NCBI GenBank assembly: GCA_029262635.1
Contig: JAJCZA010000005.1
Coordinates: forward strand, 310,001-374,000
Length of the DNA stretch: 64,000 nucleotides
Reading direction: 5' to 3'
Source: Vampirovibrionales bacterium
GTDB taxonomy: Bacteria > Cyanobacteriota > Vampirovibrionia > Vampirovibrionales > Vampirovibrionaceae
Shown here: in pieces, positions 16,765 to 26,105 of the stretch
How the letters are laid out: each line of letters starts with the position of its first letter
Position numbering within the stretch: position 1 is the stretch's first letter
Notes under the pieces: generated by a model
Seen by the model: the letters and a program-made list of their open reading frames with translations, nothing else
Told to the model about the DNA's origin: nothing
Databases searched by the model: none
Position numbers and translations under genes: made by a program

Positions 16765-18057
16765 ATGTCCCATATCGGCCAGCCTAAAAAGTATCAAATC
16801 GAGAATGGCCTCCGGGTTATTCTCGACCCGATGCCGTCACTTCATTCCGCTACCGTCAGTCTTTGGGTTGATGGTAGCCACTATCCAGCCTATGCACCTA
16901 GCCCTTACCCCTATGGCGTCGCTCACTTCCTTGAACACCTCCTGTTTAAAGAATCTCAAAAGATGACTTCATTCAGGCAAGTTCAAGATATTGAGGCTTC
17001 TGGCGGACAAATGAATGCCATGACCGATAAAGAAACCACCTGCTACTATGCGCAGGTCCTATCGGAAGAAGTGGACACAGCCCTTAACATTCTGGCCCAT
17101 ATGGCACAGCCCCCCCAGTTCACCCAAGACGACATCACACTAGAGCGTCAGGTGATTACCCATGAAATCCGAACCGGCCAAAATGCCACCGATACACGAA
17201 TTCTTGAAACCCTGATCCAGACCTTGTGGCAACCCCACCCCCTCAGCCAACCTGTTATTGGTACCGAAATGTCCATAAGCGCCATGACTCCGGCCATGCT
17301 CCACCACTATCACCAGACCGTTTATACACCCAACCACATGATTCTTTCCATTGCCGGCCGATTTAATCCCGAAACGATTCTGACGCAGGTTCAGTCGGCT
17401 TTTGACGGTTTACCCGCGTCCTCCTCGGCGAAGTCCAATAAGTCTAAACCCAACCTATCTCCACCCTATACGCCGTGCCGAATGCATTTGTATCCCGAAG
17501 ATCCTCAAGCAACCTTATGCCTCCTCAGTAAAGGCATTGAAGCTGACTCGCCCCAACGCTTTGCCCTGGCAGTTCTGGACATGCTCCTCGGCGGCGGTAT
17601 CAGTAGTCGACTCTTTAAAAACCTGCGACAAGAGAAAGGGCTCGTGTATTCCATTCACACGTTTGAATTACTGTATCGTTACACAGGACTTTTCGGCGTG
17701 TTTGCCCAAACCCACCCCGATCAGCTCAATACAGTTTACCCATTGATTCTCGATACGCTAGAAGCACTCACCGCCTCAGGCCCAACAGCCGACGAGCTGG
17801 AACGCGCCAAACGAAAAATCAGCGGTACCCTACGCTTAAATCTAGAATCCACCCGCTATCGCGCTTCTCGAAACGCCCGAACTGAAATCTACCAAGAAAC
17901 CCAGCCCGACATTAAGACGATTTTACAACAGATTCAAGCTGTTTCTGTTCAGGAAATCCGGGCACTCTGCCAGCAGTTACTGATTCCAGAGAATTTATCC
18001 TGCGGCTACACCGGCTCAGTCTCCCTGCATCAACCCGAAGCCGTCCAAAAATCATGA
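16765..18057 (+). CDS. M16-family zinc peptidase (PqqL/processing-peptidase like)
   Basis: The 430-residue protein has the inverted zinc motif H-F-L-E-H (His54, Glu57, His58) with a third ligand expected in the V-I-T-H-E-I segment near 130. The C-terminal half shows the M16 pseudo-repeat with L-D-M-L-L-G-G-G-I-S-S-R-L-F and the E-K-G-L-V-Y-S motif. No signal peptide is seen. Bacterial single-chain M16B enzymes often act as homodimers on peptides or presequences. It starts 5 bp after tpiA and so is likely cotranscribed; the substrate is unknown. Confidence 0.92.
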   Translation: MSHIGQPKKYQIENGLRVILDPMPSLHSATVSLWVDGSHYPAYAPSPYPYGVAHFLEHLLFKESQKMTSFRQVQDIEASGGQMNAMTDKETTCYYAQVLSEEVDTALNILAHMAQPPQFTQDDITLERQVITHEIRTGQNATDTRILETLIQTLWQPHPLSQPVIGTEMSISAMTPAMLHHYHQTVYTPNHMILSIAGRFNPETILTQVQSAFDGLPASSSAKSNKSKPNLSPPYTPCRMHLYPEDPQATLCLLSKGIEADSPQRFALAVLDMLLGGGISSRLFKNLRQEKGLVYSIHTFELLYRYTGLFGVFAQTHPDQLNTVYPLILDTLEALTASGPTADELERAKRKISGTLRLNLESTRYRASRNARTEIYQETQPDIKTILQQIQAVSVQEIRALCQQLLIPENLSCGYTGSVSLHQPEAVQKS

Positions 18058-18090
18058 CGAATTTAAATAAAACCAAGGAGTTCTTTCACT

Positions 18091-18609
18091 ATGTCATCAA
18101 ACACCACCCTTCCCCGTGAAACCCAACAACAGGAACGGACTATCACCATTCAGGTTCACCGTCTCGCCCATGCCCCGGAAGCCCTACCTTTTTATGCTAC
18201 CCCCGGCTCGGCAGGTATGGATCTTCGGGCCGCCATCACTGAACCACTAACCCTAAATCCTATGGCACGTACACTGGTCCCTACAGGACTCATTATGATG
18301 ATCCCTGAAGGCCACGAATGCCAGGTTCGGCCTCGAAGCGGCTTGTCTATTAAACATGGCATCACCCTCATCAACTGCGTCGGTACCATTGACAGCGATT
18401 ACCGGGATGAAGTGAAAGTTCCCTTGGTCAACCTGTCCGACAAGCCCTTTGTCATTGACCCTGGTGAACGGGTGGCTCAAATGATTATTGCGCCAATAAC
18501 CCAAGGCCGTTGGAGCGAGGTCTCTCTAGAAACCATCACAAAGGACAAGCAACGCTTAATGGATAGTGGTGGACGCCAAGGTGGGTTCGGATCGACCGGG
18601 ACCCGGTAA
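18091..18609 (+). CDS. dut: Deoxyuridine 5'-triphosphate nucleotidohydrolase (dUTPase)
   Basis: The 172-residue protein carries all five trimeric dUTPase motifs: A-G-M-D-L-R-A, R-P-R-S-G-L-S, G-T-I-D-S-D-Y-R-D-E, R-V-A-Q-M-I-I, and the C-terminal arm G-G-R-Q-G-G-F-G-S-T-G. It hydrolyses dUTP to dUMP and diphosphate, limiting uracil in DNA and supplying thymidylate synthesis. It has a somewhat longer N-terminal arm (about 22 residues) than E. coli Dut. AAGGAG lies upstream of the ATG. Confidence 0.97.
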   Translation: MSSNTTLPRETQQQERTITIQVHRLAHAPEALPFYATPGSAGMDLRAAITEPLTLNPMARTLVPTGLIMMIPEGHECQVRPRSGLSIKHGITLINCVGTIDSDYRDEVKVPLVNLSDKPFVIDPGERVAQMIIAPITQGRWSEVSLETITKDKQRLMDSGGRQGGFGSTGTR

Positions 18610-18615
18610 AACGCT

Positions 18616-19068
18616 ATGAAAACCGTACTTCAACGGGTTTCCCATGCCCGTGTCGTTGTTGAGACCAATGGAGCCCCGGAGACCACTGGAGAAATTCAGG
18701 CAGGAGTTTTGGTGTTGGTCGGCTTTGACAAAGGAGACGATGAAAGTAAGCTAGCCTACCACCTTAAAAAAATGACCACCCTGCGAATTTTTCCCGATGA
18801 AGAGGGCAAGATGAACCGCTCCGTCACGGATATTAAAGGGGGGTTACTCATTGTCTCCCAATTCACATTGGCTGGCGATTGCAAAAAGGGCACTCGCCCT
18901 AGCTTTGATAAAACCATGCCACCACGAGAGGCTGAGGCACTTTACAACACCTTTATCCGTCAACTCAAAGCCTTGACAACTCTCACTGTCCAAACCGGCC
19001 AGTTTGGTGCCATGATGCAAGTTTCTCTCACCAACGACGGTCCTGTAACCTTCATTCTGGAAAATTAG
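18616..19068 (+). CDS. dtd: D-aminoacyl-tRNA deacylase
   Basis: The 150-residue protein has the DTD signatures S-Q-F-T-L near residue 77, the K-G-T-R-P-S-F loop, and the cross-subunit G-P-V-T-F near the C-terminus. It clears D-amino acids (and misacylated glycine) from tRNA. It starts 6 bp after dut and its stop is 1 bp from the convergent hemC stop, with no terminator visible between the two operons. Confidence 0.97.
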   Translation: MKTVLQRVSHARVVVETNGAPETTGEIQAGVLVLVGFDKGDDESKLAYHLKKMTTLRIFPDEEGKMNRSVTDIKGGLLIVSQFTLAGDCKKGTRPSFDKTMPPREAEALYNTFIRQLKALTTLTVQTGQFGAMMQVSLTNDGPVTFILEN

Positions 19069-19069
19069 C

Positions 19070-20041
19070 TCAGTTCAAAGCCGATTTTAAGCCGTCTTTC
19101 AACACACACTGAGCTAATTCTTTTGCCTGAGGCTCAATGGCCGCCAGAGAAACGAACGCTTGTTGACGAATCGCCTGCTGACCTTCCGGCGATAGCAAAA
19201 TCACCGTTAACATCAGCCGTTCTTCTTCCCCTGCTATATCCCCTACTAAACTTTCCGGCTTGACAAGCTTGGCATGGACGCCTAATGGCGTATGGCAACC
19301 CGCTTCCATCTCAATCAAAACCGATCGTTCCGCCAGCATCGCCGCTTGTGTGGCCGGGTCCTGAATCGCGCCCAGTGTTTCTTCCAACGCCTTATCCAAC
19401 GCCCGATACTCCACCCCTAAAATCCCTTGCCCCGGAGCGGGGACAAAATCGTTTTCAGGATCCAAATATTGAGTAACTCGCTCCTGCCAACCCAAGCGGT
19501 GGACGCCTGCCGCCGCCAACAAAATCGCATCGTATTGGCCTTCATCCAACTTTCGAAGCCGGGTTTGTAAATTACCCCGAATATTCTCACAGACCACATC
19601 TGGACGACAGCGTTTCAACATAGCCACACGCCGGGTGGACGACGTCCCAATCACCGAACCGGCAGGAAACTGTTCTAACGCCATATGATTTTTTGAAATC
19701 AACACATCTCGCGGATCTTCCCGAGTTCCGGCGGAGATCAAAGCCAGTCCTTCCGGAATCTTGCCTGGCATATCTTTCAGGCTGTGTACCGCCAGATCAA
19801 TCTGGTTTTCCAGCAAAGCCACTTCCAGTTCTTTCGTAAAAAGACCTTTCTCACCGAACTCCGATAAGCGATTCGTTTGATTCAAGTCCCCAGTCGTTTT
19901 AAATGTGGTCAGAGTGCAGTCCAACTCAGGAAACCGGGCGGTTAAAAGTGCCATGATATGACGCGCCTGAGCCTGCGCCAGTTCACTCTCTCGGCTCCCC
20001 ACCCGGATTTTTTTCTTTCCTTGATAGACTGCCGACGTCAT
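19070..20041 (-). CDS. hemC: Porphobilinogen deaminase (hydroxymethylbilane synthase)
   Basis: The start at 20041 is preferred because its ATG overlaps the hemA stop as ATGA, implying translational coupling; an in-frame ATG three codons upstream is the alternative. The product of about 323 residues has V-G-S-R-E-S-x-L-A-x-A-Q, H-S-L-K-D-M-P, and E-A-G-C-H-T-P-L-G with the cysteine that carries the dipyrromethane cofactor. It polymerises four porphobilinogens into hydroxymethylbilane in haem and tetrapyrrole synthesis. It pairs with hemA upstream. Confidence 0.97.
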   Translation of the reverse strand: MTSAVYQGKKKIRVGSRESELAQAQARHIMALLTARFPELDCTLTTFKTTGDLNQTNRLSEFGEKGLFTKELEVALLENQIDLAVHSLKDMPGKIPEGLALISAGTREDPRDVLISKNHMALEQFPAGSVIGTSSTRRVAMLKRCRPDVVCENIRGNLQTRLRKLDEGQYDAILLAAAGVHRLGWQERVTQYLDPENDFVPAPGQGILGVEYRALDKALEETLGAIQDPATQAAMLAERSVLIEMEAGCHTPLGVHAKLVKPESLVGDIAGEEERLMLTVILLSPEGQQAIRQQAFVSLAAIEPQAKELAQCVLKDGLKSALN

Positions 20042-21333
20042 GATGAACACGGCTCATCCAAATTAAACAGGTGACCCAATACTTCCGCCTTAGAGGCAAT
20101 CTCTTCTGCCGTTCGGCCAGAGGTTCTTAAACGTACCGTAGGCTCATGAAGAATCTTATTAACCAACCCTCGGGACATTTCATCCAGAACCCGAGAATCG
20201 CTTTTGGATAACGTTCCATAAGAAGCCAACTGAGCCCGTCGAATGGACTCAACCTTGGAGCGTAACTCCGTAATCGTCGGTACAGCCGGTAAACTCACAT
20301 ACCAACCATAAAACTGAGCATACTCCTCTTCCAGAATTTCTTTGGCATGACACAACACTTCGTCCTGATACTCTTGCGGAAGCTGGGATTCCCCATCCAG
20401 GCTATCGGTATTGTAAAGCTGGATACCCGGCAAGTCACCCACTTCCGGTGCCACATTGCGAGGCACCGAAATATCCAGAATCAATTTTTGACCTTCCTTT
20501 GAGAAATGGTGCGGTGTTAAAACCACATGAGGTGCTCCAGTAGCCACGAACAACACATCGGAGCGTTCAATGACAGTATCCAGCCCCTCCCATCCCTGAC
20601 CTTGAAAGCCATATTTGTCGCATAAGACCATCAATCGGTCTTCACTTCGATTCACAATGGTAATATTCGATTGTTGCGCGGCGGATAAGTCCTGCTTTAG
20701 AGCACTCATTAAAATAGTAGCCATTTTTCCACCGCCAAGCAGTGTAATCCGACGATTCGCAAAGTCTGGCTCCAGACGACGAGCCAGTTCATAAGCAGAA
20801 CGACTAACACTCACATCCCTGCTGGCAATTCCTGTTTCACTCCGGACCCGCTTTCCCGTTGTAATAGCCGCTTTAAACAGCCGATCCAACACCACACTTT
20901 TTCCGCTTCCGTTTCCACTCGGCAGGGTTCTCACTAGGTTTTGTTTCTTTAGCCGGGCATACATATCCTTCACCTGTCCGAGAATTTGCCCTTCACCGAG
21001 AATCAAGCTATCCAACCCAGACGCGACACGAAACAGGTGAAGAATAGCGTCTTCATGGAGCAGGGTAAACACCGCCAAACGGTGCAAATCAAAATCAACC
21101 CCTTTAAACTCCCGGAAAAAACGCTTGATGGAATCGATGCCCTGATTGGTTTCATCGACCACCGTATAAATTTCAGTCCGGTTACACGTGGTTAAAATGG
21201 CACATTCCTGGATCGCAGGCATCCCTTGAAGGTGCTGAATCGCTTTATCCAACTCATCTGCAGACAAGGCAAACTGCTCTCGGATTTCAATCGGAGCGTT
21301 TTTTTGTCGGACACCGGTAACCAGAATTTTCAT
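20038..21333 (-). CDS. hemA: Glutamyl-tRNA reductase with an unusual loop
   Basis: The start at 21333 gives M-K-I-L-V-T-G-V-R, the family N-terminus; an in-frame ATG 17 codons upstream adds an unlikely extension. The product of about 431 residues has the catalytic Cys50 in T-T-C-N-R-T-E-I-Y and the G-E-G-Q-I-L-G-Q-V-K motif, an NADPH domain near 190 (L-L-G-G-G-K-M), and a C-terminal dimerisation helix. It makes glutamate-1-semialdehyde from Glu-tRNA, the committed C5-pathway step. Residues about 133-148 include a Gly/Ser-rich insertion (S-G-N-G-S-G-K-S) of roughly 11 residues relative to usual forms. There is no clear ribosome site. Confidence 0.96.
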   Translation of the reverse strand: MKILVTGVRQKNAPIEIREQFALSADELDKAIQHLQGMPAIQECAILTTCNRTEIYTVVDETNQGIDSIKRFFREFKGVDFDLHRLAVFTLLHEDAILHLFRVASGLDSLILGEGQILGQVKDMYARLKKQNLVRTLPSGNGSGKSVVLDRLFKAAITTGKRVRSETGIASRDVSVSRSAYELARRLEPDFANRRITLLGGGKMATILMSALKQDLSAAQQSNITIVNRSEDRLMVLCDKYGFQGQGWEGLDTVIERSDVLFVATGAPHVVLTPHHFSKEGQKLILDISVPRNVAPEVGDLPGIQLYNTDSLDGESQLPQEYQDEVLCHAKEILEEEYAQFYGWYVSLPAVPTITELRSKVESIRRAQLASYGTLSKSDSRVLDEMSRGLVNKILHEPTVRLRTSGRTAEEIASKAEVLGHLFNLDEPCSS

Positions 21334-21423
21334 TAGAAAACAGACACCCAATATTACAGTAGAAAAACAATCGCTTGCTTTCAATTAGTCTCTGCTAGTT
21401 TACCTATTCTGCCAACGAAATTC

Positions 21424-21460
21424 AATGGGTACTCTAGACTAAAAGCCCTGAGTACCCATT
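21424..21460 (-). terminator. Hairpin between metK and hemA, likely metK terminator
   Basis: A perfect 11-bp inverted repeat AATGGGTACTC (21424-21434) / GAGTACCCATT (21450-21460) with a 15-nt loop, 24 bp after the metK stop. No T-run follows, so it may be a weak or factor-assisted terminator, or a processing hairpin that lets hemA be expressed separately. Confidence 0.6.
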
Positions 21461-21483
21461 CACGTTCTCTTCTTTGTCTGAAA

Positions 21484-22746
21484 TTAAACCGACAGCGTGG
21501 CTTTTCCTGCAAAAGCCGCTTTCAGGTCGTCCACCCGATCCAGCTTTTCCCACGGCACATCCAGATCCGTCCGGCCAATGTGTCCGTAAGCGGCCAGATT
21601 TTGATAGAACCGACCATTGCGTTTACCCGGCAAGCCGCACAAATCAAAGTTCTGAATAATGGCCGCCGGTCGTAAATCGAAATGATTAATCACAAAGTCC
21701 GCCAACTCGTCTTCGCTCACTTTGCCCGTGCCAAAGGTATGAACATTAACCGAAACCGGACGAGCCACCCCAATAGCATAGCTGATCTGAATTTCACATT
21801 GATTAGCCAATCCAGCCGCAACAATATTTTTCGCCACATAACGAGCGGCATAGGCCGCAGAACGGTCTACTTTTGTCGGATCTTTTCCACTGAAGGCACC
21901 ACCGCCATGGCGAGAATAGCCACCGTAGGTGTCCACAATGATTTTACGCCCAGTTAAGCCTGCATCCCCTTGTGGGCCACCAATCACAAACCGGCCGCTT
22001 GGATTAATAAAATATCGGGTTTTGGCATCCGGCTTAATGGGCAATTCCGCAAACACCGGATCGATGACGCACTTTCTCACATCGGCGGCAATTCGACTCA
22101 GCAAACCCTCCTTATCGGAAACACCATCGATTTCCGGATCATGTTGGGTGCTGATGACCACGGTGTCAATCCGGCTGGGCCGACCATCTACATACTCAAT
22201 GGTTACCTGGGATTTACTATCTGGCCGCAAGTAGTTCAGCTGGCCATTTTTTCGGACGGCGGCCAGTTTTCTCACCAGATGATGCGCCGCATCGATTGGA
22301 AGCGGCATCAAGTCAGGTGTTTCATCACAGGCAAAACCGAACATGATACCCTGATCCCCGGCGCCGATTTTATCCAATTCCTCACCGGTCTTTTGACGAA
22401 CCTCTTGCGCTTCATCCACGCCGCTTGCAATATCCGAAGACTGCTCATCAATGCTGGTTAGCACCGCACACGTTCGGGCATCAAACCCACCACTACGATC
22501 ACCGACGTAACCGATTTCCTCAATGGTTCGGCGCGCCACTTCCGGGATATCCACATAGGTATTGGATGAAATTTCACCGCAAATCAACACCATCCCTGTC
22601 GTTACCGTAGTTTCGCAGGCCACCCGCGCAGCGGGATCCTGAGTGAGGAAGGCATCCAGAATGGCGTCGGAAATCTGATCGCAAATCTTATCGGGATGCC
22701 CTTCACTAACGGATTCTGACGTAAATAGAAACCGGGATGTTGTCAT
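21484..22746 (-). CDS. metK: S-adenosylmethionine synthetase
   Basis: The 420-residue enzyme starts with the [14 protein letters not shown] motif, has [10 protein letters not shown] near 125 and the P-loop-like G-G-G-A-F-S-G-K-D near 285. It makes S-adenosylmethionine from methionine and ATP. It is about 35 residues longer than E. coli MetK, as in several non-proteobacterial forms. No SAM riboswitch is recognisable in the short leader on its 5' side. Confidence 0.98.
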   Translation of the reverse strand: MTTSRFLFTSESVSEGHPDKICDQISDAILDAFLTQDPAARVACETTVTTGMVLICGEISSNTYVDIPEVARRTIEEIGYVGDRSGGFDARTCAVLTSIDEQSSDIASGVDEAQEVRQKTGEELDKIGAGDQGIMFGFACDETPDLMPLPIDAAHHLVRKLAAVRKNGQLNYLRPDSKSQVTIEYVDGRPSRIDTVVISTQHDPEIDGVSDKEGLLSRIAADVRKCVIDPVFAELPIKPDAKTRYFINPSGRFVIGGPQGDAGLTGRKIIVDTYGGYSRHGGGAFSGKDPTKVDRSAAYAARYVAKNIVAAGLANQCEIQISYAIGVARPVSVNVHTFGTGKVSEDELADFVINHFDLRPAAIIQNFDLCGLPGKRNGRFYQNLAAYGHIGRTDLDVPWEKLDRVDDLKAAFAGKATLSV

Positions 22747-22900
22747 CAGTCGTGTCCTCTCAAATAGCGCTTATAAAAAAGATGATTATCACGAGATTTT
22801 GCCACAAAATCATGATTGTGAAAAGCACTTTCCCCTCAACCCTTTAACAGATTACCGGAGAAGAGAGCAATTTTTAAGTTTGTTTTGTTTTTTACAGCAG

Positions 22901-23632
22901 ATGTTTAATGTGACGTACTGTTCAGGCTATCAGCCAAAAACGATTAGAACGCACCCTTCTACCAGCGTATCGGCCCCTCTATTTAAAGGGGACAATGAAT
23001 TTAATGGACTTGTTGCTAAATACAGAAAACATACGGCAAATCTGGCATCTTCTATTCTGAATGCCACTATCAAACAAGGGATGATTAACCCCCATAAAAT
23101 CGAGCACATTTGCGATTTCGGGGCAGGCTACGGCGGACCAACCCAGCAGTTGTGTGACCGGTTTCCAGATGCCACAGTTCATGCCTTACAACTAGATGAT
23201 CGTTGCGCCAAGAGTCTAATAGATGCAGACATCCTCTCTCGTCAGAATATATTTTTGGGTGATGGAGTGAAACACCTGAAGACTTTGGACAAACAATATG
23301 ACTTAGTAACAGCCTTTCTCTTCGGGCCGGATGAAGAAGGGACATTAGCAGAGCGTTTTATTGAACCCGCGGTTCAAAGTTTGACCCCGGAAGGTAAGGT
23401 TTTAATCACTTCAGATCTTTGGACCATGTCTGCCGTTTCAGAGGTTTTAGTGTATGGAGGGTATCATTTTTCCTGGGCAACATTACCTTTAGAGTGGCGA
23501 TTCGGGCTAATTACGGGAACAGAAACAGAACCTCCTCCTTCAGGTATAGCCCTTGCTGTGGTTCAGCCCGAGAAAAGGAACGCCGAACTCTGGAAAAAAT
23601 TTGTTTCGGGGGACCCTCTACCCGCAAGATAG
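22901..23632 (+). CDS. Putative class I SAM-dependent methyltransferase
   Basis: The start is uncertain: ATG at 22901 is chosen; an in-frame TTG at 22799 would overlap the metK promoter region. The product of about 243 residues has a Rossmann motif I, I-C-D-F-G-A-G-Y-G-G, about 66 residues in, followed by an acidic strand end (H-A-L-Q-L-D-D) and L-V-T-A-F-L-F-G-P as motif IV. The rest is unremarkable. The substrate is unknown. It lies alone on the plus strand between minus-strand genes, has no good ribosome site and its DNA is A+T-richer than metK, so it may be a later arrival. Confidence 0.72.
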   Translation: MFNVTYCSGYQPKTIRTHPSTSVSAPLFKGDNEFNGLVAKYRKHTANLASSILNATIKQGMINPHKIEHICDFGAGYGGPTQQLCDRFPDATVHALQLDDRCAKSLIDADILSRQNIFLGDGVKHLKTLDKQYDLVTAFLFGPDEEGTLAERFIEPAVQSLTPEGKVLITSDLWTMSAVSEVLVYGGYHFSWATLPLEWRFGLITGTETEPPPSGIALAVVQPEKRNAELWKKFVSGDPLPAR

Positions 23633-23662
23633 CCGGGGACTATTGGGCCTGCTTTTGGGTAT

Positions 23663-24370
23663 CTAATTTCCGATAAATCGTTGGGTAATTTGATGAGGGC
23701 GAGTAATAGCCGAGCCAATGACCACAGAAAAAGCCCCTAAATCAAAAGCTTGTTTTACTTCTGAAGGATGCCAGACTCGCCCCTCTAAAACCACAGGTGT
23801 TTTCAAACGATTCACTAGACCGATTAGTAATGCAAAGTCAGGCCCCTCTGTTTTTATTTCTAGTGTTTCTTGGGTATAGCCGGACAGGGTCGTTGAAACC
23901 ATATCAAAGCCCAGATTTTCAGCGCTTAAACCTTCTTCCAGAGTAGCGATATCTGCCATAAGCAAGAGCTTTGGATACTCTGTACGAGTCTGCTCTACAA
24001 TAGAACCTAAAGTTTCTCCACCCGGACGAGTACGACCCGTGGCATCCATAGCAACGATGTCCGCACCAGCTTCGGCAAGGTTGGCCACATGATTAAACGC
24101 AGGCGTAATATAGACTTCTGATTCAAAATTCACCGGGATTTTATCGGGTTTTGTTAAGCCGATAATGGGTAAATCGTTCCCGAACACCTCTCGAACCCAA
24201 CGAATCGAATCGATGCCTGCCAATCGTAACCCTTTGGCTCCGCCGTTTAAGACCGATTGAACCATCGCCAGAAAAGGTTCTTTCGAGTGGAAAGGTTCGT
24301 GGTTCTCGGCTTGGACAGAGACGATAACTTGTCTTTTTAATTGAGTTAGTCGACTTAAATTACTCGCCAA
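23663..24370 (-). CDS. nanE: N-acetylmannosamine-6-phosphate 2-epimerase (NanE)
   Basis: The product of about 235 residues fits the NanE TIM barrel: I-V-S-V-Q-A near 16, G-A-K-G-L-R-L, I-G-L-T-K near 72, I-V-A-M-D-A-T near 106 and a C-terminal S-V-V-I-G-S-A-I-T-R-P. It converts ManNAc-6-phosphate to GlcNAc-6-phosphate. The start is TTG with GGAG 11 nt upstream. No other sialic acid genes lie nearby, so it may serve amino-sugar salvage together with NagZ and MurQ. It runs in the same direction, 17 bp after, the EmrE-like gene. Confidence 0.9.
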   Translation of the reverse strand: MASNLSRLTQLKRQVIVSVQAENHEPFHSKEPFLAMVQSVLNGGAKGLRLAGIDSIRWVREVFGNDLPIIGLTKPDKIPVNFESEVYITPAFNHVANLAEAGADIVAMDATGRTRPGGETLGSIVEQTRTEYPKLLLMADIATLEEGLSAENLGFDMVSTTLSGYTQETLEIKTEGPDFALLIGLVNRLKTPVVLEGRVWHPSEVKQAFDLGAFSVVIGSAITRPHQITQRFIGN

Positions 24371-24387
24371 AAGATAATAACTCCTGC

Positions 24388-24798
24388 CTATTCGCCAGCC
24401 AACATTTTAATCCAGTTGCGAATGGTGATTTCATTGCCAATGACCATAACCCCAATGGAGATCATGACCACACCCAGCCATCGAATCGTTGTGACAGGCT
24501 CCCCTTTAAAAGCCCAGGCGATAAACACGGCAATAACATAGGCCAGCCCGAGCATCGGGTAGGCATAACTGATGTCCGCCCGAGAGAGAACCACCATCCA
24601 GGTCACCGCCCCAAAAGCATATAAAAACAGGCCCAGCCAGATATACGGATTTTTAAAAATTAAAAACACCTGCTGGACCAGCTGACCAAACGAATTCAGC
24701 TCGATTCGGCCCGAGCTTTCCATGACCCCGTGCTTTAAACAAAACTGCCCACCAATTCCAATGGCAATACTGACAAAAATCAAAAAGAGGGTTTTCAC
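24388..24798 (-). CDS. EmrE/DMT-superfamily small membrane protein
   Basis: The 136-residue product has four predicted TM helices (about 3-20, 48-68, 73-94, 101-124) with the small-multidrug-resistance layout. L-S-R-A-D-I-S-Y-A-Y-P lies in the middle, a motif seen in EmrE-like and ArnE/ArnF-like proteins. The usual membrane-embedded glutamate of true drug antiporters (E14 of EmrE) is absent in helix 1, so lipid-linked sugar or metabolite transport is as likely as drug efflux. Start is GTG. The gene sits immediately upstream of nanE, which could hint at a sugar-related substrate. Confidence 0.85.
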   Translation of the reverse strand: MKTLFLIFVSIAIGIGGQFCLKHGVMESSGRIELNSFGQLVQQVFLIFKNPYIWLGLFLYAFGAVTWMVVLSRADISYAYPMLGLAYVIAVFIAWAFKGEPVTTIRWLGVVMISIGVMVIGNEITIRNWIKMLAGE

Positions 24799-24962
24799 AA
24801 CGATAAGACCCTATCCACTCAATAACATGAAACGTTTTTATCATATCTTAAAAACGACGTAAAAAAATCGCCTCTTTTTGTCACAATCCCGGTCGGAACA
24901 TAAGAAACTATGCTAGCTTATAGTAGCGTTCGTCTTATTTTTATAGAGCAAACGAGGAACGG

Positions 24963-26105
24963 TTGGAAAAAATAGTAAAAACAGAACTCTCTCAAACATT
25001 TTCTGATGGACCTTCGACGGAACCTGTTCGAGAGTCCATTCGTGAATCCCTTGAGGCTCAAGAGGTTCAGCTCCTGCACCCGCTAGCCATGCATAGTATT
25101 AAAAGCCGGGGGCGACACGCTTCCGAACCGCCTTGCCCTCTTCGCACCTGCTTTCAAAGAGATAAAGACCGAATCCTCCATAGCAAAGCCTTCCGACGAC
25201 TTAAACATAAAACCCAGGTGTTCATCTCTCCTGTTGGAGATCACTACCGAACCCGCTTAACCCACACATTAGAAGTCGCCCAGGTTTCCCGAACTATTGC
25301 TCGTGCTTTACGACTGAACGAAGATCTCACAGAAGCCATTGCTCTGGGTCATGACTTGGGACACCCGCCCTTTGGTCATAACGGCGAGGAGATTATTAAC
25401 GAATTTAAAGCTTTTCACCACGAGCATCAAAGCCTTCGTATTGCCAATCAAATTGAGCCGATGAACTTGTCGTTCGAAGTGTTGGAGGGCATGGGACAGC
25501 AGAAAAGCAATGAAACCCCAGAAACACTGGAAGCTCAGGTGGTTAAAATCGCCGACCGGATGACCTATTTGCATCATGACGTCGAAGATGCCGTTCGAGC
25601 GGGTCTTATTATCGAAACCGATATCCCAAAGGCCCTTTGTAGCATCCTTGGCAAAACCCGACAAGTTCGTCTGGACACCATGGTCATCGATTTGGTTCAG
25701 GCTTCTCAGAAAAGCCTGAACGCCCGAAAAGCCGAAATCCGGATGACACCCCCCATTCAGGGCGCCATGAACCAACTGCGTCAATGGATGTTTAAGCATG
25801 TTTACCTCTCTAAGCCTCAACTGGAGCAAAAGGAAAAAGTTCGCCGGGTACTAAGCAACCTTTATCACTTTTACCTTCAAAACCCTTGCCATATCAGCGA
25901 AAACATTCCTCTCCACCCTGAAAAAGCAGACGCCCTCGAACGACGTATCGTCGATTATATGGCCGGGATGACCGACCGATACGCCATTGCCATGTTTAAC
26001 AAACACCTGCTCCCCAATACTTATGGAGATAAACCCGAGGCCATCTGCCAGAATGCCCCGTTTGAAACTAATATGATGGTAACGTATCAGGAGGATCAAA
26101 TATGA
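24963..26105 (+). CDS. dgt: dGTP triphosphohydrolase-like HD protein
   Basis: Reading from a TTG start preceded by GAGGAA, the 380-residue protein has the dNTPase N-terminal signature F-Q-R-D-K-D-R-I-L-H-S-K-A-F-R-R-L-K-H-K-T, the HD metal motif around H-T-L-E-V-A (about 99) and G-H-D-L-G-H-P-P-F-G-H (about 130), and a late D for the metal site (I-A-D-R-M-T-Y). Such enzymes hydrolyse dNTPs to nucleosides and triphosphate. Its stop overlaps the dnaG start by 4 bp (ATGA), tying dNTP control to replication priming. Exact dNTP preference cannot be read. Confidence 0.93.
   Translation: MEKIVKTELSQTFSDGPSTEPVRESIRESLEAQEVQLLHPLAMHSIKSRGRHASEPPCPLRTCFQRDKDRILHSKAFRRLKHKTQVFISPVGDHYRTRLTHTLEVAQVSRTIARALRLNEDLTEAIALGHDLGHPPFGHNGEEIINEFKAFHHEHQSLRIANQIEPMNLSFEVLEGMGQQKSNETPETLEAQVVKIADRMTYLHHDVEDAVRAGLIIETDIPKALCSILGKTRQVRLDTMVIDLVQASQKSLNARKAEIRMTPPIQGAMNQLRQWMFKHVYLSKPQLEQKEKVRRVLSNLYHFYLQNPCHISENIPLHPEKADALERRIVDYMAGMTDRYAIAMFNKHLLPNTYGDKPEAICQNAPFETNMMVTYQEDQI

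Noticed and set aside
20441-20990. Possible P-loop in the HemA insertion (S-G-N-G-S-G-K-S)
   Set aside because: The spacing is not G-x4-G-K-S/T, so I do not claim nucleotide binding; only the insertion itself is reported.
22747-22900. SAM riboswitch in the metK leader
   Set aside because: The minus-strand leader is short and shows no paired regions resembling known SAM aptamers.
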